A DNA stretch of 64,000 nucleotides from a bacterium YEK0313 (GCA_000751295.2 CCMO02000001.1:2963501-3027500), one strand, 5' to 3'. Positions 33,729 to 43,090 are shown, counted from the first letter of the stretch. Program-made: numbers and translations. The notes: generated from the sequence alone by a model not told the origin.

Positions 33729-34376
33729 CTACGGCCTCTTCGCCGCCCTCATCTCATCCCCCACCGCAAAATGCGCCAGCTGATCCGCCTGGGCCTTCCT
33801 GAACGCCGGCCTGTCCGTTACACGCCCGACATAAGCCTCGCTCGCCGGCCGATCACCATACGCGCGGACCTTGGCGACGCGCAGCACGTCGGCCATGACG
33901 AGGTCGGCGACGGTGAAGCGGTTCGCGGCGAGCCATTGGCGCTGGCTGAGGACGTTTTCGAGCTGGTCGAGGCGCTGGCCGAGCCAGCCGCCGAGATCAT
34001 TGTCCGGGTGGCCGGAGACGGTCAGGAACCACCAGGGCACCGAGACCATTTCGATCGAGTTGAGCGCGGCGAGCGTCCATTGCAGCGTGTCGGCTTCGCC
34101 CGCCGGATCGCGCGGCAGCAGCGCCTCGCTCTTGCGCGCGAGGTGCAGGAGGCAGGCGCCGCTTTCGAAGATCTCCAGGTCGCCGTCGTTGAGGAAGGGG
34201 ATCTGGCCGAAGGGCTGGCGCGGCAGGTGATTGGTCGCGCGGTCGTCGAAGCCGACCGTCCGCACCGTATAGGCCAGGCCCGCTTCCTCGCAGGCCCATC
34301 TCAGCCTGAGGTCGCGCACGAAGCCGCGCGGGCCCTTGGGCACCCAGTCATAGGTCCAGATGACAAGTCCGCTCAT
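33729..34376 (-). CDS. Glutathione S-transferase family protein
   Basis: 215 residues. The N-terminal thioredoxin-like domain (RLRWACEEAGLAYTVRTVGFD; QIPFLNDGDLEIFESGACLLHLARK, where P and E-S-G bind glutathione) is followed by an all-helical C-terminal domain (ANRFTVADLVMADVLR). Base composition returns to the chromosomal style here, so it lies outside the island. Substrate unknown. Confidence 0.87.
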   Translation of the reverse strand: MSGLVIWTYDWVPKGPRGFVRDLRLRWACEEAGLAYTVRTVGFDDRATNHLPRQPFGQIPFLNDGDLEIFESGACLLHLARKSEALLPRDPAGEADTLQWTLAALNSIEMVSVPWWFLTVSGHPDNDLGGWLGQRLDQLENVLSQRQWLAANRFTVADLVMADVLRVAKVRAYGDRPASEAYVGRVTDRPAFRKAQADQLAHFAVGDEMRAAKRP

Positions 34377-34506
34377 CCCGCTCGTCCTCACAGGCATCGG
34401 CCCCCGCGCCCCTGTCTGGACCAGCTTTCCGGCGGAAATCAAGCGGCCGGCTTTGACGCCCGCACGGGCGCGGCGGCCGGCAGGCCCGGCCTCCGACGCG
34501 CGGCGC

Positions 34507-36381
34507 CTATTCCTGATGCTCCCGGATCACCTTCAGGAACGCCTCGCCATACCGTTCCAGCTTCGACTGGCCGACGCCGGAAACGCCGAGCAGGGCGCTC
34601 CGGCTCGCCGGCCGCTCGGTGGCGAAGGCGATGAGGGTCGTGTCGGGGAAGACGACATAGGGCGGCACGGACAGCTCGCGGGCGATGTTCAGCCGCGCGG
34701 CGCGCAGCGCCTCGAACAGCGCGAGATCGGCGCCCTGCAGGGCCGACTTCGCGCTCGCCGCCGCCGAGGCGCCGCGGCCGGCGGCCTTGGCCGTGGCCGG
34801 CCGGTCCTTGCGGAAGCGCACCTCGCGCTCGCGGCGGAACACGGCGCGCGCCTCCGGCTCCAGCTTCAGGGCGCCATAGGCGGCATGGTCGACGCTGACG
34901 AGGCCGGCGGCGAGCAGCTGGCGGTAGACCGATTGCCAGGTCTTGGCGGCCAAGTCCTTGCCGGCTCCGAAGACCGGCATTCCGGTATGGCCGAAACGGA
35001 CCGTCTTGTCGTTGCTCACTCCGGTGAGCACGTCGATCAGGTGGCCGGCGCCGAACCGCTCGCCGGTGCGATAGACCGCCGCCAGCGCCTTGATCGCGGC
35101 ATCCGTCCCGTCCCAGGTCTCGACCGGCTTCAGGCAGGTGTCGCAATTGCCGCACTGGCCGCCATGGGCCTCGCCGAAATGGGCGAGGATCGCCTGGCGG
35201 CGGCAGCCGGGCGTTTCGCAGATGGCGAGCAGCGCGTTCAGCTTGGCGCGCTCGACGCGCTTCACCTCGTCGGCCGCGCCGCTGTCGTCGATCATCCGGC
35301 CGCGCTGGATGACGTCGGCCATGCCATAGGCCATCCAGGCTTCCGAGGGCAGCCCGTCGCGCCCGGCGCGGCCGGTCTCCTGGTAATAGGCCTCCACCGA
35401 GCCGGGCAGGTCGAGATGAGCGACATAACGCACGTTCGGCTTGTCGATGCCCATGCCGAAGGCCACCGTCGCGACGAGGCAGAGGCCTTCCTCCTTCAGG
35501 AAGGCGTCCTGGCTCGCATCGCGCAGCGCCCGGTCCATGCCGGCATGATAGGCGCGCGCCCGGATGCCCTGGCCGTTCAGCCAGTCGGCGGTGTCCTCCA
35601 CCTTGGCGCGGGAGAGGCAGTAGACGATGCCGCTCGAGCCCTTGTGGCGCGCCAGGAAGCGCAGGAGCTGCTGGCGCGGCTGGTCGCGCTCGACGATGTC
35701 ATAGGCGATGTTGGGCCGGTCGAACGAGGTGGTGAACACCTCGGCCGCCTCGAGGCGCAGCCGCGCGATGATGTCCTCGCGCGTATGCGGATCGGCGGTC
35801 GCCGTCAGCGCCATGCGCGGCACGCCCGGATGGAGCTCGGCGAGCGCGCCGAGTTCGCGATATTCCGGCCGGAAGTCGTGGCCCCATTGCGAGACGCAAT
35901 GGGCCTCGTCGATGGCGAAGAGGGCGATCCTGGCGCCGCCGATCATGTCCTGGAAGCCGGGCGTCACGATGCGCTCGGGCGTCACGTAGAGGAGGTCCAG
36001 CTCGCCGCGCGCAACGGCGCGGCGGACCTCGGAGAACTCCTCGCGCGTCAGCGAGGAGTTGAGCGCGGCGGCGCGGACGCCGAGCTGGCGCAGCGCCTCC
36101 ACCTGGTCGCGCATCAGCGCGATCAGCGGCGAAATGACGATGCCGACGCCGGGCCGGCAGAGCGCCGGGATCTGGAAGCAGAGCGACTTGCCGGCGCCGG
36201 TCGGAAACAGCACGACGGCATCGCCGCCCGCCATCACCCGCTCCACCACCGCCGCCTGCTGGCCGCGAAAGGCGGCATAGCCGTAGACCTGCTTGAGCAC
36301 GTCGAGCGGGCTTGCCGGGCCTTCACGGCCGGACGGGGAATCGACAAGGCCTTGGGCCGGCGGCATGGAATCGACGCTCAT
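34507..36381 (-). CDS. recQ: ATP-dependent DNA helicase RecQ
   Basis: 624 residues. 3'-5' helicase for recombination and fork repair. Motifs: Q-motif region GYAAFRGQQ, Walker A TGAGKS at 61-66, DEAH at 158-161, AYHAGMDRALRD, and TVAFGMGIDKPNVRYVAHLDLPGSVEAYYQETGRAGRDG. The RQC zinc cysteines follow in CETPGCRRQ ... CGNCDTC, and an HRDC domain lies at the end (LFEALRAARLNIAREL ... GVSGVGQSKLERYGEAFL). The start at MSVDSMPP (36381) is preferred; an ATG 24 bp earlier is possible. Ribosome sites are weak for both. Confidence 0.94.
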   Translation of the reverse strand: MSVDSMPPAQGLVDSPSGREGPASPLDVLKQVYGYAAFRGQQAAVVERVMAGGDAVVLFPTGAGKSLCFQIPALCRPGVGIVISPLIALMRDQVEALRQLGVRAAALNSSLTREEFSEVRRAVARGELDLLYVTPERIVTPGFQDMIGGARIALFAIDEAHCVSQWGHDFRPEYRELGALAELHPGVPRMALTATADPHTREDIIARLRLEAAEVFTTSFDRPNIAYDIVERDQPRQQLLRFLARHKGSSGIVYCLSRAKVEDTADWLNGQGIRARAYHAGMDRALRDASQDAFLKEEGLCLVATVAFGMGIDKPNVRYVAHLDLPGSVEAYYQETGRAGRDGLPSEAWMAYGMADVIQRGRMIDDSGAADEVKRVERAKLNALLAICETPGCRRQAILAHFGEAHGGQCGNCDTCLKPVETWDGTDAAIKALAAVYRTGERFGAGHLIDVLTGVSNDKTVRFGHTGMPVFGAGKDLAAKTWQSVYRQLLAAGLVSVDHAAYGALKLEPEARAVFRREREVRFRKDRPATAKAAGRGASAAASAKSALQGADLALFEALRAARLNIARELSVPPYVVFPDTTLIAFATERPASRSALLGVSGVGQSKLERYGEAFLKVIREHQE

Positions 36382-36526
36382 GGGACGGCCCGTCTTATGG
36401 CACATGTCCGCCGCCGACCGCGAGCCGTGGCCGCGAGGGCTTGTTCACGACCAGGCCGGACGGCCACCGACGTTTGGGCGCATGCCGCGATCCGCCCAGA
36501 CAGGATGCGCCCTGCGTGAAAGGTGG

Positions 36527-36578
36527 CCGTGGTTCGAGGCTTGCCCCCAAAGGGGCTCGCTCCTCACCATCAGGAAGG
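36527..36578 (+). repeat. Intergenic palindromic element, copy 1
   Basis: Opens with CCGTGGTTCGAGGC and closes with CTCCTCACCATCAGGAAGG, with an internal small hairpin (CCCCAAAGGGG). It resembles the short repeats with CGGTTCGAG/CTCACCATGAGG ends found between genes in Rhizobiales. A second, inverted copy lies 80 bp on. Confidence 0.65.
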
Positions 36579-36660
36579 ATCGAGAGCGGCACCGACGACG
36601 CTCATGAAGCTCCTCACTCCGCGCGCGTCCCAGGCACCGTGCGACCTGCAAGACCCTGCA

Positions 36661-36708
36661 TTCCTCCTGGTGAGGCGCCCGCGCCCTTGCGCGGGCCTCG
36701 AACCACGG
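36661..36708 (-). repeat. Intergenic palindromic element, copy 2 (inverted)
   Basis: The reverse complement begins CCGTGGTTCGAGGC, as in copy 1, has a central hairpin (GCCCGCGC ... GCGCGGGC) and ends CCTCACCAGGAGGAA. The two copies face each other and could fold into one large stem in a transcript. They fill the 362-bp gap between recQ and the RidA gene, which holds no other gene. Confidence 0.65.
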
Positions 36709-36743
36709 CTGACCTTCGCGCAGAGCCCATTGCTGTCGATGGA

Positions 36744-37181
36744 TCACGCGTCGGCCTCGGTTCCATCGCGCCCCCAAGCCGCCGAGGCCTGTTCGGGAAT
36801 GCGCGCGATGACCTTGATCTCGAAGTCGAAGCCCGCGAGCCAGGTGACCCCGACCGCCGTCCAGTTCGGATAGGGCGGCGGGCCGATCTCCTCGGCGCGC
36901 ACGGCCATCACCGTTTCGACCTGGTTGTCGGGATCGGTGTGGAAGGTGGTGACGTCGACGATGTCGTCGAGGCCGCAGCCGGCGGCGGCGAGCACCGCCC
37001 TGAGATTGGCGAAGGCGAGCCGCACCTGGGCGGCGAAGTCCGGCTCGGACGAACCGTCGGCGCGGCTGCCGACCTGGCCGGAGACGAACAGCAGGTCACC
37101 GGAGCGGGTGGCCGCGGAATAGCGGTAGATGTCGTAGAGCGCCTGCCGGCTGGCAGGGAAGACGGCTTCGCGGGTCGGCAT
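36744..37181 (-). CDS. RidA family (YjgF/Rid) protein
   Basis: 145 residues. The Rid fold is visible from YRYSAATRSGDLLFVSGQVG through AQVRLAFANLRAVLAAAGCGLDDIVDVTTFHTD to PNWTAVGVTWLAG. RidA itself has an Arg near residue 105 for enamine hydrolysis. Here the stretch PPPYPNWTAVGV lacks it, so this may be a non-deaminase Rid subgroup. ATG 37181 with GGAAAGGA upstream. Divergent from a LysR regulator. Confidence 0.85.
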   Translation of the reverse strand: MPTREAVFPASRQALYDIYRYSAATRSGDLLFVSGQVGSRADGSSEPDFAAQVRLAFANLRAVLAAAGCGLDDIVDVTTFHTDPDNQVETVMAVRAEEIGPPPYPNWTAVGVTWLAGFDFEIKVIARIPEQASAAWGRDGTEADA

Positions 37182-37313
37182 GGGGCGGGTCCTTTCCGGG
37201 CTGGCAGGCATGCGGCGCGGGGCGCGCCGCCGCGGTGCCGCCCCGAGATAGGGTCAGCCGATTGCGCATGTCAGACGTTGAAATCGGCATGAGCTGATGC
37301 AAGATCACCAGCA

Positions 37314-38210
37314 ATGACCCGTCCCTCGCTCAACGACCTCACCGCCTTCGTCGCCGTCGCCTCGCATCGCAGCTTCCGGCGCGCGGCGGACGAGCTCGGC
37401 ACCGCGCCGTCGACGCTGAGCCATGCCATGCGGGCGCTCGAGGAGCGCATGGGCGTGCGCCTCCTGAACCGGACGACGCGCAGCGTCTTCCCGACCGAGG
37501 CGGGGCTGGAACTGCTCGGCCGGCTGCGGCCGGCGCTCGGCGCGCTGGACGAAGCGCTCGGCGCGGTGGCGCCGTTCCGCGGCCAGGTCGCGGGCACCGT
37601 CCGCATCAACGCGCCGCGCGTCGGCGCCGGGTTCATCGTCCGCGAGATCCTGCCGCGCATGGCCGAGCGCTGCCCGGAGGTCGTCGTCGACATCGTCGTC
37701 GAAGGCGAGCTCGTCGATATCGTCGCCGGCGGCTTCGATGCCGGCCTCAGGCTCGCCGGCTCGATCCCGGCCGACATGATCGCCGTGCCGATCGGCCGGC
37801 CGCTCGCCTTCGCCTGCGTCGCATCACCTAGCTATCTCGACCGTTTCGGCGTGCCGGCAACGCCCGACGATCTGGCGCGCCACCGCTGCATCGGCCACCG
37901 CGTGCCCGGCGGCCGGCTCTACCGCTGGGAGTTCGCGCGCGCCGGCCAGGCGCTCGTCGTCGATCCGAAAGGCCCCGTCATCCTCGACGACGAGGAACTG
38001 ATGGTCGACGCCGCGGTGAAGGGCCTCGGCATCGCCTATGTCGCGGACTGGGCCGCCGAGACGGCCTTGCGCGCGGGGCTGGTGCGAGAGGTGCTCGCTG
38101 CCTGGATGCATCCGCCGGAAGCGGCGGCGATCTATTATCCCGGCCACCGTGCGGTGCCGCCGGCCCTGCGGGCCTTTCTCGACATCGTCAAGGAGGCGCG
38201 GCCGCGGTAG
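37314..38210 (+). CDS. LysR-family transcriptional regulator
   Basis: 298 residues. The winged helix at 5-64 (LNDLTAFVAVASHRSFRRAADELGTAPSTLSHAMRALEERMGVRLLNRTTRSV) is followed by a substrate-binding domain typical of the CrgA/PecT-like subgroup (GTVRINAPRVGAGFIVREILPRM; DAGLRLAGSIPADMIAVPIG). Divergent from the RidA gene by 132 bp, which may be its target. It converges with the MFS transporter gene. Confidence 0.9.
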   Translation: MTRPSLNDLTAFVAVASHRSFRRAADELGTAPSTLSHAMRALEERMGVRLLNRTTRSVFPTEAGLELLGRLRPALGALDEALGAVAPFRGQVAGTVRINAPRVGAGFIVREILPRMAERCPEVVVDIVVEGELVDIVAGGFDAGLRLAGSIPADMIAVPIGRPLAFACVASPSYLDRFGVPATPDDLARHRCIGHRVPGGRLYRWEFARAGQALVVDPKGPVILDDEELMVDAAVKGLGIAYVADWAAETALRAGLVREVLAAWMHPPEAAAIYYPGHRAVPPALRAFLDIVKEARPR

Positions 38211-38229
38211 AGGAGCGCCGCGCGCAGGC

Positions 38230-39549
38230 TCAGATCCGGCCGTCGCCGTCGAGATAGCCGTGCCTGCGGGTGTCCGGCATGGCGAGCGTCGCGATCAGCG
38301 CGATGCCGGCGATCGCCGCCACATACCAGGCGAAGGCGCCTTCGTAGCCGGCCGATTTCAGCCACAGGGCGATATATTCGGCCGTGCCGCCGAACAGCGC
38401 ATTGGCGATGGCATAGGGCAGGCCGACGCCGAGCGCGCGCACTTCGGGCGGGAACAGCTCGGCTTTCACGACGCCGCTGATCGAGGTGTAGAAGGCGGCG
38501 ATCACCAGCGAGACGATGATCAGCGCGAAGGCCGTCACCGGGCTCGTGACGCCGCCGAGCGCCGAGAGCAGCGGCACGGCGCCGACAAGCCCGAGGCCGG
38601 CGAACAGGATGAGGTTGTTGCGGCGGCCGATGCGGTCGGAGAGCGCGCCGAACAGCGGCTGCAGCGCCATGAAGACGATGAGCGCGCAGGTCATCACCGT
38701 GCTGACGGTGGCCGCGTTCATCTTGGCGGTGTTGACCAGGTATTTCTGCATGTAGGTGGTGAAGGTGTAGAAGAACAGCGAGCCGCCCATGGTGAGGCCC
38801 GTCGTGATCAGCAGCGCCTTCTTGTGCGGGATGAGGCCGCGCAGCGAGCCGGCCTCCTTGTGGCGCATGGTCTCGCTCGACGCGGTCTCCTCGAGCGAGC
38901 GCCTGAGATACATGGCGACGACCGCCGCGATCGCGCCGACGGCGAAGGGGATGCGCCAGGCCCAGTCGTGCAGCGCCTCGTTGCCGAGCGAGGTCTGCAG
39001 CGTGATCAGCACCAGGAGCGCCAGCAGCTGGCCGCCGATCAGCGTCACATACTGGAACGAGGAGTAGAAGCCGCGCTGCCCCTTGCCGGCGACCTCGCTC
39101 ATATAGGTGGCGGCGGTGCCATATTCGCCGCCGACCGAGAGCCCCTGGGCGAGCCGCGCGACCAGCAGCAGCACCGGCGCCGCGGCGCCGATCGTGTCAT
39201 AGGTCGGCAGGCAGGCGATCATCAGCGAGCCCGCGCACATCAGCAGCACGGAGGCGACCATCGAGGTCTTGCGGCCATGGGCGTCGGCGAGCCAGCCGAA
39301 CAGCCAGCCGCCGAGCGGGCGCATGAAGAAGCCGACGGCGAAGATGCCGGCCGTCGCCATCAGCTGGCTCGTCTGGTCGCCGGCCGGGAAGAAGGCATGG
39401 GCGAAATAGATCGAGGTGAAGGCGTAGGTGTAGAAATCGTACCATTCGACGAGATTGCCGGAGGAGGCGCCGACGATCGCCTTGATCCGCCGGCGCCGGT
39501 CGGCACGCGCATCGGCTGGCGGCACGGCGGCGACTGCACTGGTGCTCAT
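38230..39549 (-). CDS. MFS transporter, metabolite:H+ symporter (MHS) type
   Basis: 439 residues, 12 membrane segments. MHS markers: GNLVEWYDFYTYAF at 28-41, RPLGGWLFGWLADAHGRKTSM near 78-98 (G-x-x-x-D-x-x-G-R-K loop), ARLAQGLSVGGEYGTAATYMSEVAGKGQRG, and the repeat LFGALSDRIGRRNN in the second half. Relatives carry alpha-ketoglutarate, shikimate or other organic acids with protons. ATG 39549 has GGGAGAAA upstream. The substrate cannot be assigned. Confidence 0.92.
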   Translation of the reverse strand: MSTSAVAAVPPADARADRRRRIKAIVGASSGNLVEWYDFYTYAFTSIYFAHAFFPAGDQTSQLMATAGIFAVGFFMRPLGGWLFGWLADAHGRKTSMVASVLLMCAGSLMIACLPTYDTIGAAAPVLLLVARLAQGLSVGGEYGTAATYMSEVAGKGQRGFYSSFQYVTLIGGQLLALLVLITLQTSLGNEALHDWAWRIPFAVGAIAAVVAMYLRRSLEETASSETMRHKEAGSLRGLIPHKKALLITTGLTMGGSLFFYTFTTYMQKYLVNTAKMNAATVSTVMTCALIVFMALQPLFGALSDRIGRRNNLILFAGLGLVGAVPLLSALGGVTSPVTAFALIIVSLVIAAFYTSISGVVKAELFPPEVRALGVGLPYAIANALFGGTAEYIALWLKSAGYEGAFAWYVAAIAGIALIATLAMPDTRRHGYLDGDGRI

Positions 39550-39988
39550 GGGCGTTTCTCCCGTATCTCGTCTTGTGCTTTTGTTATGCTGGGGGGCGGT
39601 TCCGGCTTGCGTAGGGGGATGGTCGAGAGGGGATCGGCACGCAAAGGGGCGTGACGGTGAGAAACGAAACTGCGCGAGCGCCAAGGCCGCGGTTGCGCGA
39701 AAGATCCGATGCTCCCGGAAGAGTTGGCGCGGGATCGTTCGGCCGACGGCATCGTGTAGCGGGAAAAAAGCCCTGGCAACACATCAATGATTTAGTAGGC
39801 AGAACAATAATCGCGCGGGAGTTAGGGGAGTTGGCGAGCAGCCAAGCCATTTTGAACATCCGCCGTGAGAAAGATGCGATAAAGATGCGATAGAGTGAGG
39901 ATGGTGTCACGAATGACCGCACTGCCCTGTCGCTATTGATGGCGGACTCTGTGGTCTACCTCGCTCGCCAGCAGCCGAATCAAGGCAA
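39550..39988. other. 439-bp gene-poor region at the edge of an accessory zone
   Basis: It contains the MFS promoter side and then sequence of falling GC leading into the two HEPN-like paralogues. A plus-strand open frame at about 39774-39893 (HINDLVGRTIIARELGEL...) has no recognisable family. The only distinct structure is an 11-bp tandem repeat at 39871-39892. Confidence 0.5.
39871..39892. repeat. 11-bp tandem repeat (two units)
   Basis: AAGATGCGATA occurs twice in direct succession (39871-39881, 39882-39892). Two units only, no known role; perhaps a slippage product. Confidence 0.8.
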
Positions 39989-40606
39989 TTATTTACCTCG
40001 CCGCAAAGCCTGATACTTTTCATTTCGGCTGAGGTCGATATTGTTCGACAATGCATCGAACGCAAGTACCAAGCTATCGACTGCAAAATATATTCTTTGA
40101 AGATCCCAACGCGTAGGGACAAATTCGATGGGTGAGCCGTCGGTCTCGGTGGAATAGCGAAATGCGACCGAGCGCCGATCGATCGAAGCCATTTCGGAAA
40201 TGCAATTGAGCATGTACGCCGAGATATAGGTCGTGTCGTCATCCAAATCTTTCGCGGTCTCGCAGAAGGCATCGAGCAAAGCGTGGAGGTCGTGGCGAGC
40301 CCTTCGAGGGACGCATCCACCGGCATGGTGGATGTGCCATTTCAGCGCCACTTCCATGCCATGGCGAAGGTCGAAAAGTGCGGGGAAAATCAGGTTATGT
40401 GCACCCGGTCCTCCGTGCAGCGCCGCCCGGAGGAGAATGAGACTCGCGTCGAGATAGCCCTCCCAGATGCGACATTCCCGCCACCCGCCGCCGAATCTAA
40501 AGTCCACGCTGGGGGCATCATCCTTCGGCGCCGCGATGAGCCGTGTATCATGATCTGCGAGGAATGCCTCGTAGAGCGCCATCTCTTCGTCTTCGCTGAT
40601 TGTCAT
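39989..40606 (-). CDS. HEPN-like protein of unknown function, copy A
   Basis: 205 residues, helical, lower GC than the chromosome. Its centre reads LIFPALFDLRHGMEVALKWHI near 82-102, then HDLHALLDAFCE. The R-H-x-x-E-x-x-L-K ... H-D-L pattern is common in HEPN-like helical proteins, including toxin and defence components. Before it stands WRECRIWEGYLDASLILL, and after it the well-conserved SIDRRSVAFRYSTETDGSPIEF. A second gene of the same family lies 70 bp upstream on the same strand. No catalytic R-x4-6-H motif is certain. Function unknown. Confidence 0.7.
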   Translation of the reverse strand: MTISEDEEMALYEAFLADHDTRLIAAPKDDAPSVDFRFGGGWRECRIWEGYLDASLILLRAALHGGPGAHNLIFPALFDLRHGMEVALKWHIHHAGGCVPRRARHDLHALLDAFCETAKDLDDDTTYISAYMLNCISEMASIDRRSVAFRYSTETDGSPIEFVPTRWDLQRIYFAVDSLVLAFDALSNNIDLSRNEKYQALRRGK

Positions 40607-40675
40607 GAATCCTCGACGTCATCGCGTCGGCCTGCGGACTGGATATTGCTTCACACATAACGAAATTGAACGAAT

Positions 40676-41263
40676 TCAGTCCCAACTCAGATTGATCAAA
40701 TCTCTTAGAGCGCAGAGCCAAAGCGATAAATCCTCGGCTGCGAGATAGAGGCGGCGGAGGTCCAATCGCGTAGGCGAAAATTCTATCGGTGTTCCATCCA
40801 ACTCTGTTGAATAGCGAAAATTTATTGAGCGCGGATCAATCGACGCCAGCTCAGAAATGCGATCCAACATGCAATCGGAGATGTACGTTGTCTCGGCGCT
40901 CAGCCCGACTGCCGTCTCGCGGAGCGCGTCGGCCAGGACGCGGAGATCGTGACCGGCGCGTTTGGGCACCGTGCCTCCCGCGTACTGTATATGCCACTTG
41001 AGGGCAACTTCCGTCGCATGGCGAAGATTGTATAATGCGGGAAATATCAAGTTTTTATTGTATATATTCTGCTGCAATATCTCCCTGAGAAGGATGGCGC
41101 TGGCGTCAAGATAGCCCTGCCAAATTCTGCAGTCGCGCCAGTTGTCGTGAAAAACCAAATCAATAGCGGGGGAGTGGTCTTTCGGAGGCGCAAGAAGGCG
41201 TGTGTCAGAGTCGCTATAGAATGCTTGGTAAAGCGAAATGTCGAGGTCTTCGCTGATTAACAT
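40676..41263 (-). CDS. HEPN-like protein of unknown function, copy B
   Basis: 195 residues from ATG 41263, aligned with copy A from MLISEDLDISLYQAF (compare MTISEDEEMALYEAF). The same landmarks are kept: W-R-D-C-R-I-W-Q-G-Y-L-D-A-S, LIFPALYNLRHATEVALKWHIQYAGG, GHDLRVLADALRE, and SIDPRSINFRYSTELDGTPIEF. A GTG at 41290 could extend it by nine residues, but the alignment and lack of a better ribosome site favour 41263. The pair arose by duplication and has diverged widely outside these blocks. Low GC suggests horizontal gain. Confidence 0.7.
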   Translation of the reverse strand: MLISEDLDISLYQAFYSDSDTRLLAPPKDHSPAIDLVFHDNWRDCRIWQGYLDASAILLREILQQNIYNKNLIFPALYNLRHATEVALKWHIQYAGGTVPKRAGHDLRVLADALRETAVGLSAETTYISDCMLDRISELASIDPRSINFRYSTELDGTPIEFSPTRLDLRRLYLAAEDLSLWLCALRDLINLSWD

Positions 41264-41406
41264 GTCGTGTCCGATCGGCGATGTGCTCACGTCATTGTCC
41301 CGACGGGGATTATGACGAAGTCGGTCATCCTAAGTCGGTCAAGGCGCCATGCTTGGCGGGTCTGACCTGAACGCTGCTTGCAGCTTCTGACTAGGACATT
41401 TCCCTC

Positions 41407-42233
41407 CTATGTCGCCCGCTTCCCCCAAACCTCCGTCGCCGCGACATCCCGCGCCCAATCCCTGAAATCCCGGGCCGGCCGTCCCAGTGCTTCCTCGACG
41501 CCGTTCGCGGTTGCGACATTGCGCCCGTCGAGCACCACCGTGAACAGTTCAATGAGCAGCGCCAGGACGTCCTCCGGCAGGTGTTCAGGCATGGCGTCGG
41601 CAAAGGCGTCCGCGCTCGTCTCTTCGTGCCGCATCGGCTGGCCGGCGGCGGCGGCGATCTCGGCAACCGCTTCCGCGAAGGTCAGCGCGCGGGCCTATCA
41701 CCTCGTAGAGCCGGTTGGGGTGGCGGTCGTCGAGCAGGGCGGCGGTAGCGACATCGGCAATGTCGTCGACGTCGATGAACGGTTCCGGCACCGGCCCGGC
41801 CGGCAGGGCGATGACGCCGGCCAGTACGCTGCCGAGGAGATAGCCCTCGGAGAAGTTCTGGTTGAACCAGCTCGCGCGGACGACCGTCCAGTCGATGCCG
41901 GAAGCTTCGAGCGCCGCCTCGGCGCGCCGGGCGCCGGGTTCGCCGCGGCCGGAAAGCAGCACGAGCTGGTCGAGCCCCCTGGCGCGGGCGAGAGCCCGCG
42001 AGTTCGGCGATGGCCTCGGTCGCGCCGTCCACGGCCAGATCCGGCTAGAAGGTCACATAGGTTTTCGGCATGCCGTCGAGCGCCGCGGCCCAGCCGGCGG
42101 GCTCCGTCCAGTCGAAGAAGGGCCTGGTGGAGCGTGAGGCGAGCCGCATCGGCTCACCGATGGCCGCGAGCCGCTCGGCGACGCGCCGTCCGGTCTTGCC
42201 GCCGGCGCCAATGATCAGAATGGGCCGTTGCAT
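41407..42233 (-). pseudogene. NmrA-type NAD(P)-binding oxidoreductase, broken by three lesions
   Basis: It starts MQRPILIIGAGGKTGRRVAERL, a Rossmann nucleotide-binding motif. The first frame stops at TAG (42045-42047) within KTYVTF-stop-PDLAVDGATEAIAELAG, where relatives have an aromatic residue. A one-base insertion near 41994 shifts the frame to LLSGRGEPGARRAEAALEASGIDWTVVRASWFNQNF. Another shift near 41693 leads to LTFAEAVAEIAAAAGQPMRHEE and on to VWGKRAT. The total length fits an intact NmrA/azoreductase-like gene. With a nonsense codon and two shifts it is a true pseudogene, not a sequencing slip. Confidence 0.85.
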
Positions 42234-42352
42234 GTCAGGCCTCCACTTTGCATCCCGTGACGATCGCTGCGCCGGACAAGGGCGCCGTGGGACACGAAGC
42301 CGGCAGGCTACAACCTGTCGTGGCACTCCGCATGACGGGGCGCGGCGCGACC

Positions 42353-43090
42353 TTATGTCCTCGCCCGCTGCGAGGCGAAGGCGACCGAGCCGATGATGAC
42401 GAGCGTGCCGATCGCCTGCGTGGGCGTGACGCTCTCGCCGAGGAAGAGCGCGGCGCCGCTAATGCCGAAGACCGGCGTCAGCGTCAGGAACAGGGCGGCG
42501 GTGCTCGCCGGCAGGCGCTTCAGGCCGATCAGGTAGAGCCAGAAGGCGAGGGCGTATTGGAGGATGCCGGAGACGAGCGCCAGCGCGATCATCCGCGCAT
42601 TGGCCTTGGCGAGGTCAGCCTGGATGCCTTCGGGCGACATCCAGACGAACAGGATGGCGAGGGTGAAGGCAAGGCCGACCGATTGCTGCAGGGCGGCGAG
42701 GGTTGCCGGGTCGATCGTGGTGACCAGCCGGCTGCTCCCCAGCACATAAAGCGCCGCCAACAGCGTGCCAAGAACGATCAGAGCGTCGCCGAGCGGGCTC
42801 TCGGTGCTGCCGGCGCCGTGGACGCCGGTCACCATGGCGACGCCGGCCATGGCGACGAGGATCGCCAGCGCCGTGCCGGCGGTGATCCTCTCGCGGAAGA
42901 ACAGCCAGGCGAGCACGGCAATCAGCAGGGGCTCGGTGGTCGCGATCAGCGAGGCATCGCCGGAAGCCGACGCGGGTGATGAGCTGCAGGCTGATCAGCA
43001 GCGGCGGCGAAAAGGCCGCGAGCGCCCTCCCTTAGACATGACGGTGGCAAAGCCCCAGCAGGCGGCGGAGAGCACCATGGCCGCGCGCAT
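42353..43090 (-). pseudogene. DMT-family (EamA) transporter, internally deleted and frameshifted
   Basis: The C-terminal EamA domain is well kept (IATTEPLLIAVLAWLFFRERITAGTALAIL ... LFLGESVTPTQAIGTLVIIGSVAFASQ), about 5-6 membrane segments. The N-terminus survives as MRAAMVLSAACWGFATVMSKG (from ATG 43090), a frame change, ALAAFSPPLLISLQLITRVG, a second frame change, and then ASLIATTEPLL. Segments between the second and fourth membrane helices are missing. The gene cannot make a ten-helix transporter. It was probably the second gene of an operon behind the MarR remnant, 4 bp away. Confidence 0.8.

Noticed and set aside
33600..33730. Possible att direct repeat matching the guaA 3' end (GTGGG-TAG-like sequence)
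   Set aside because: Only short, gapped similarity to the guaA end; not beyond chance.
36527..36708. tRNA-like GGTTCGAGGC sequence
   Set aside because: No acceptor, D- or anticodon arm can be built; it belongs to the intergenic repeat element.
39651..39893. Small plus-strand protein gene
   Set aside because: No ribosome site, no family resemblance, and the frame changes character halfway; not annotated.
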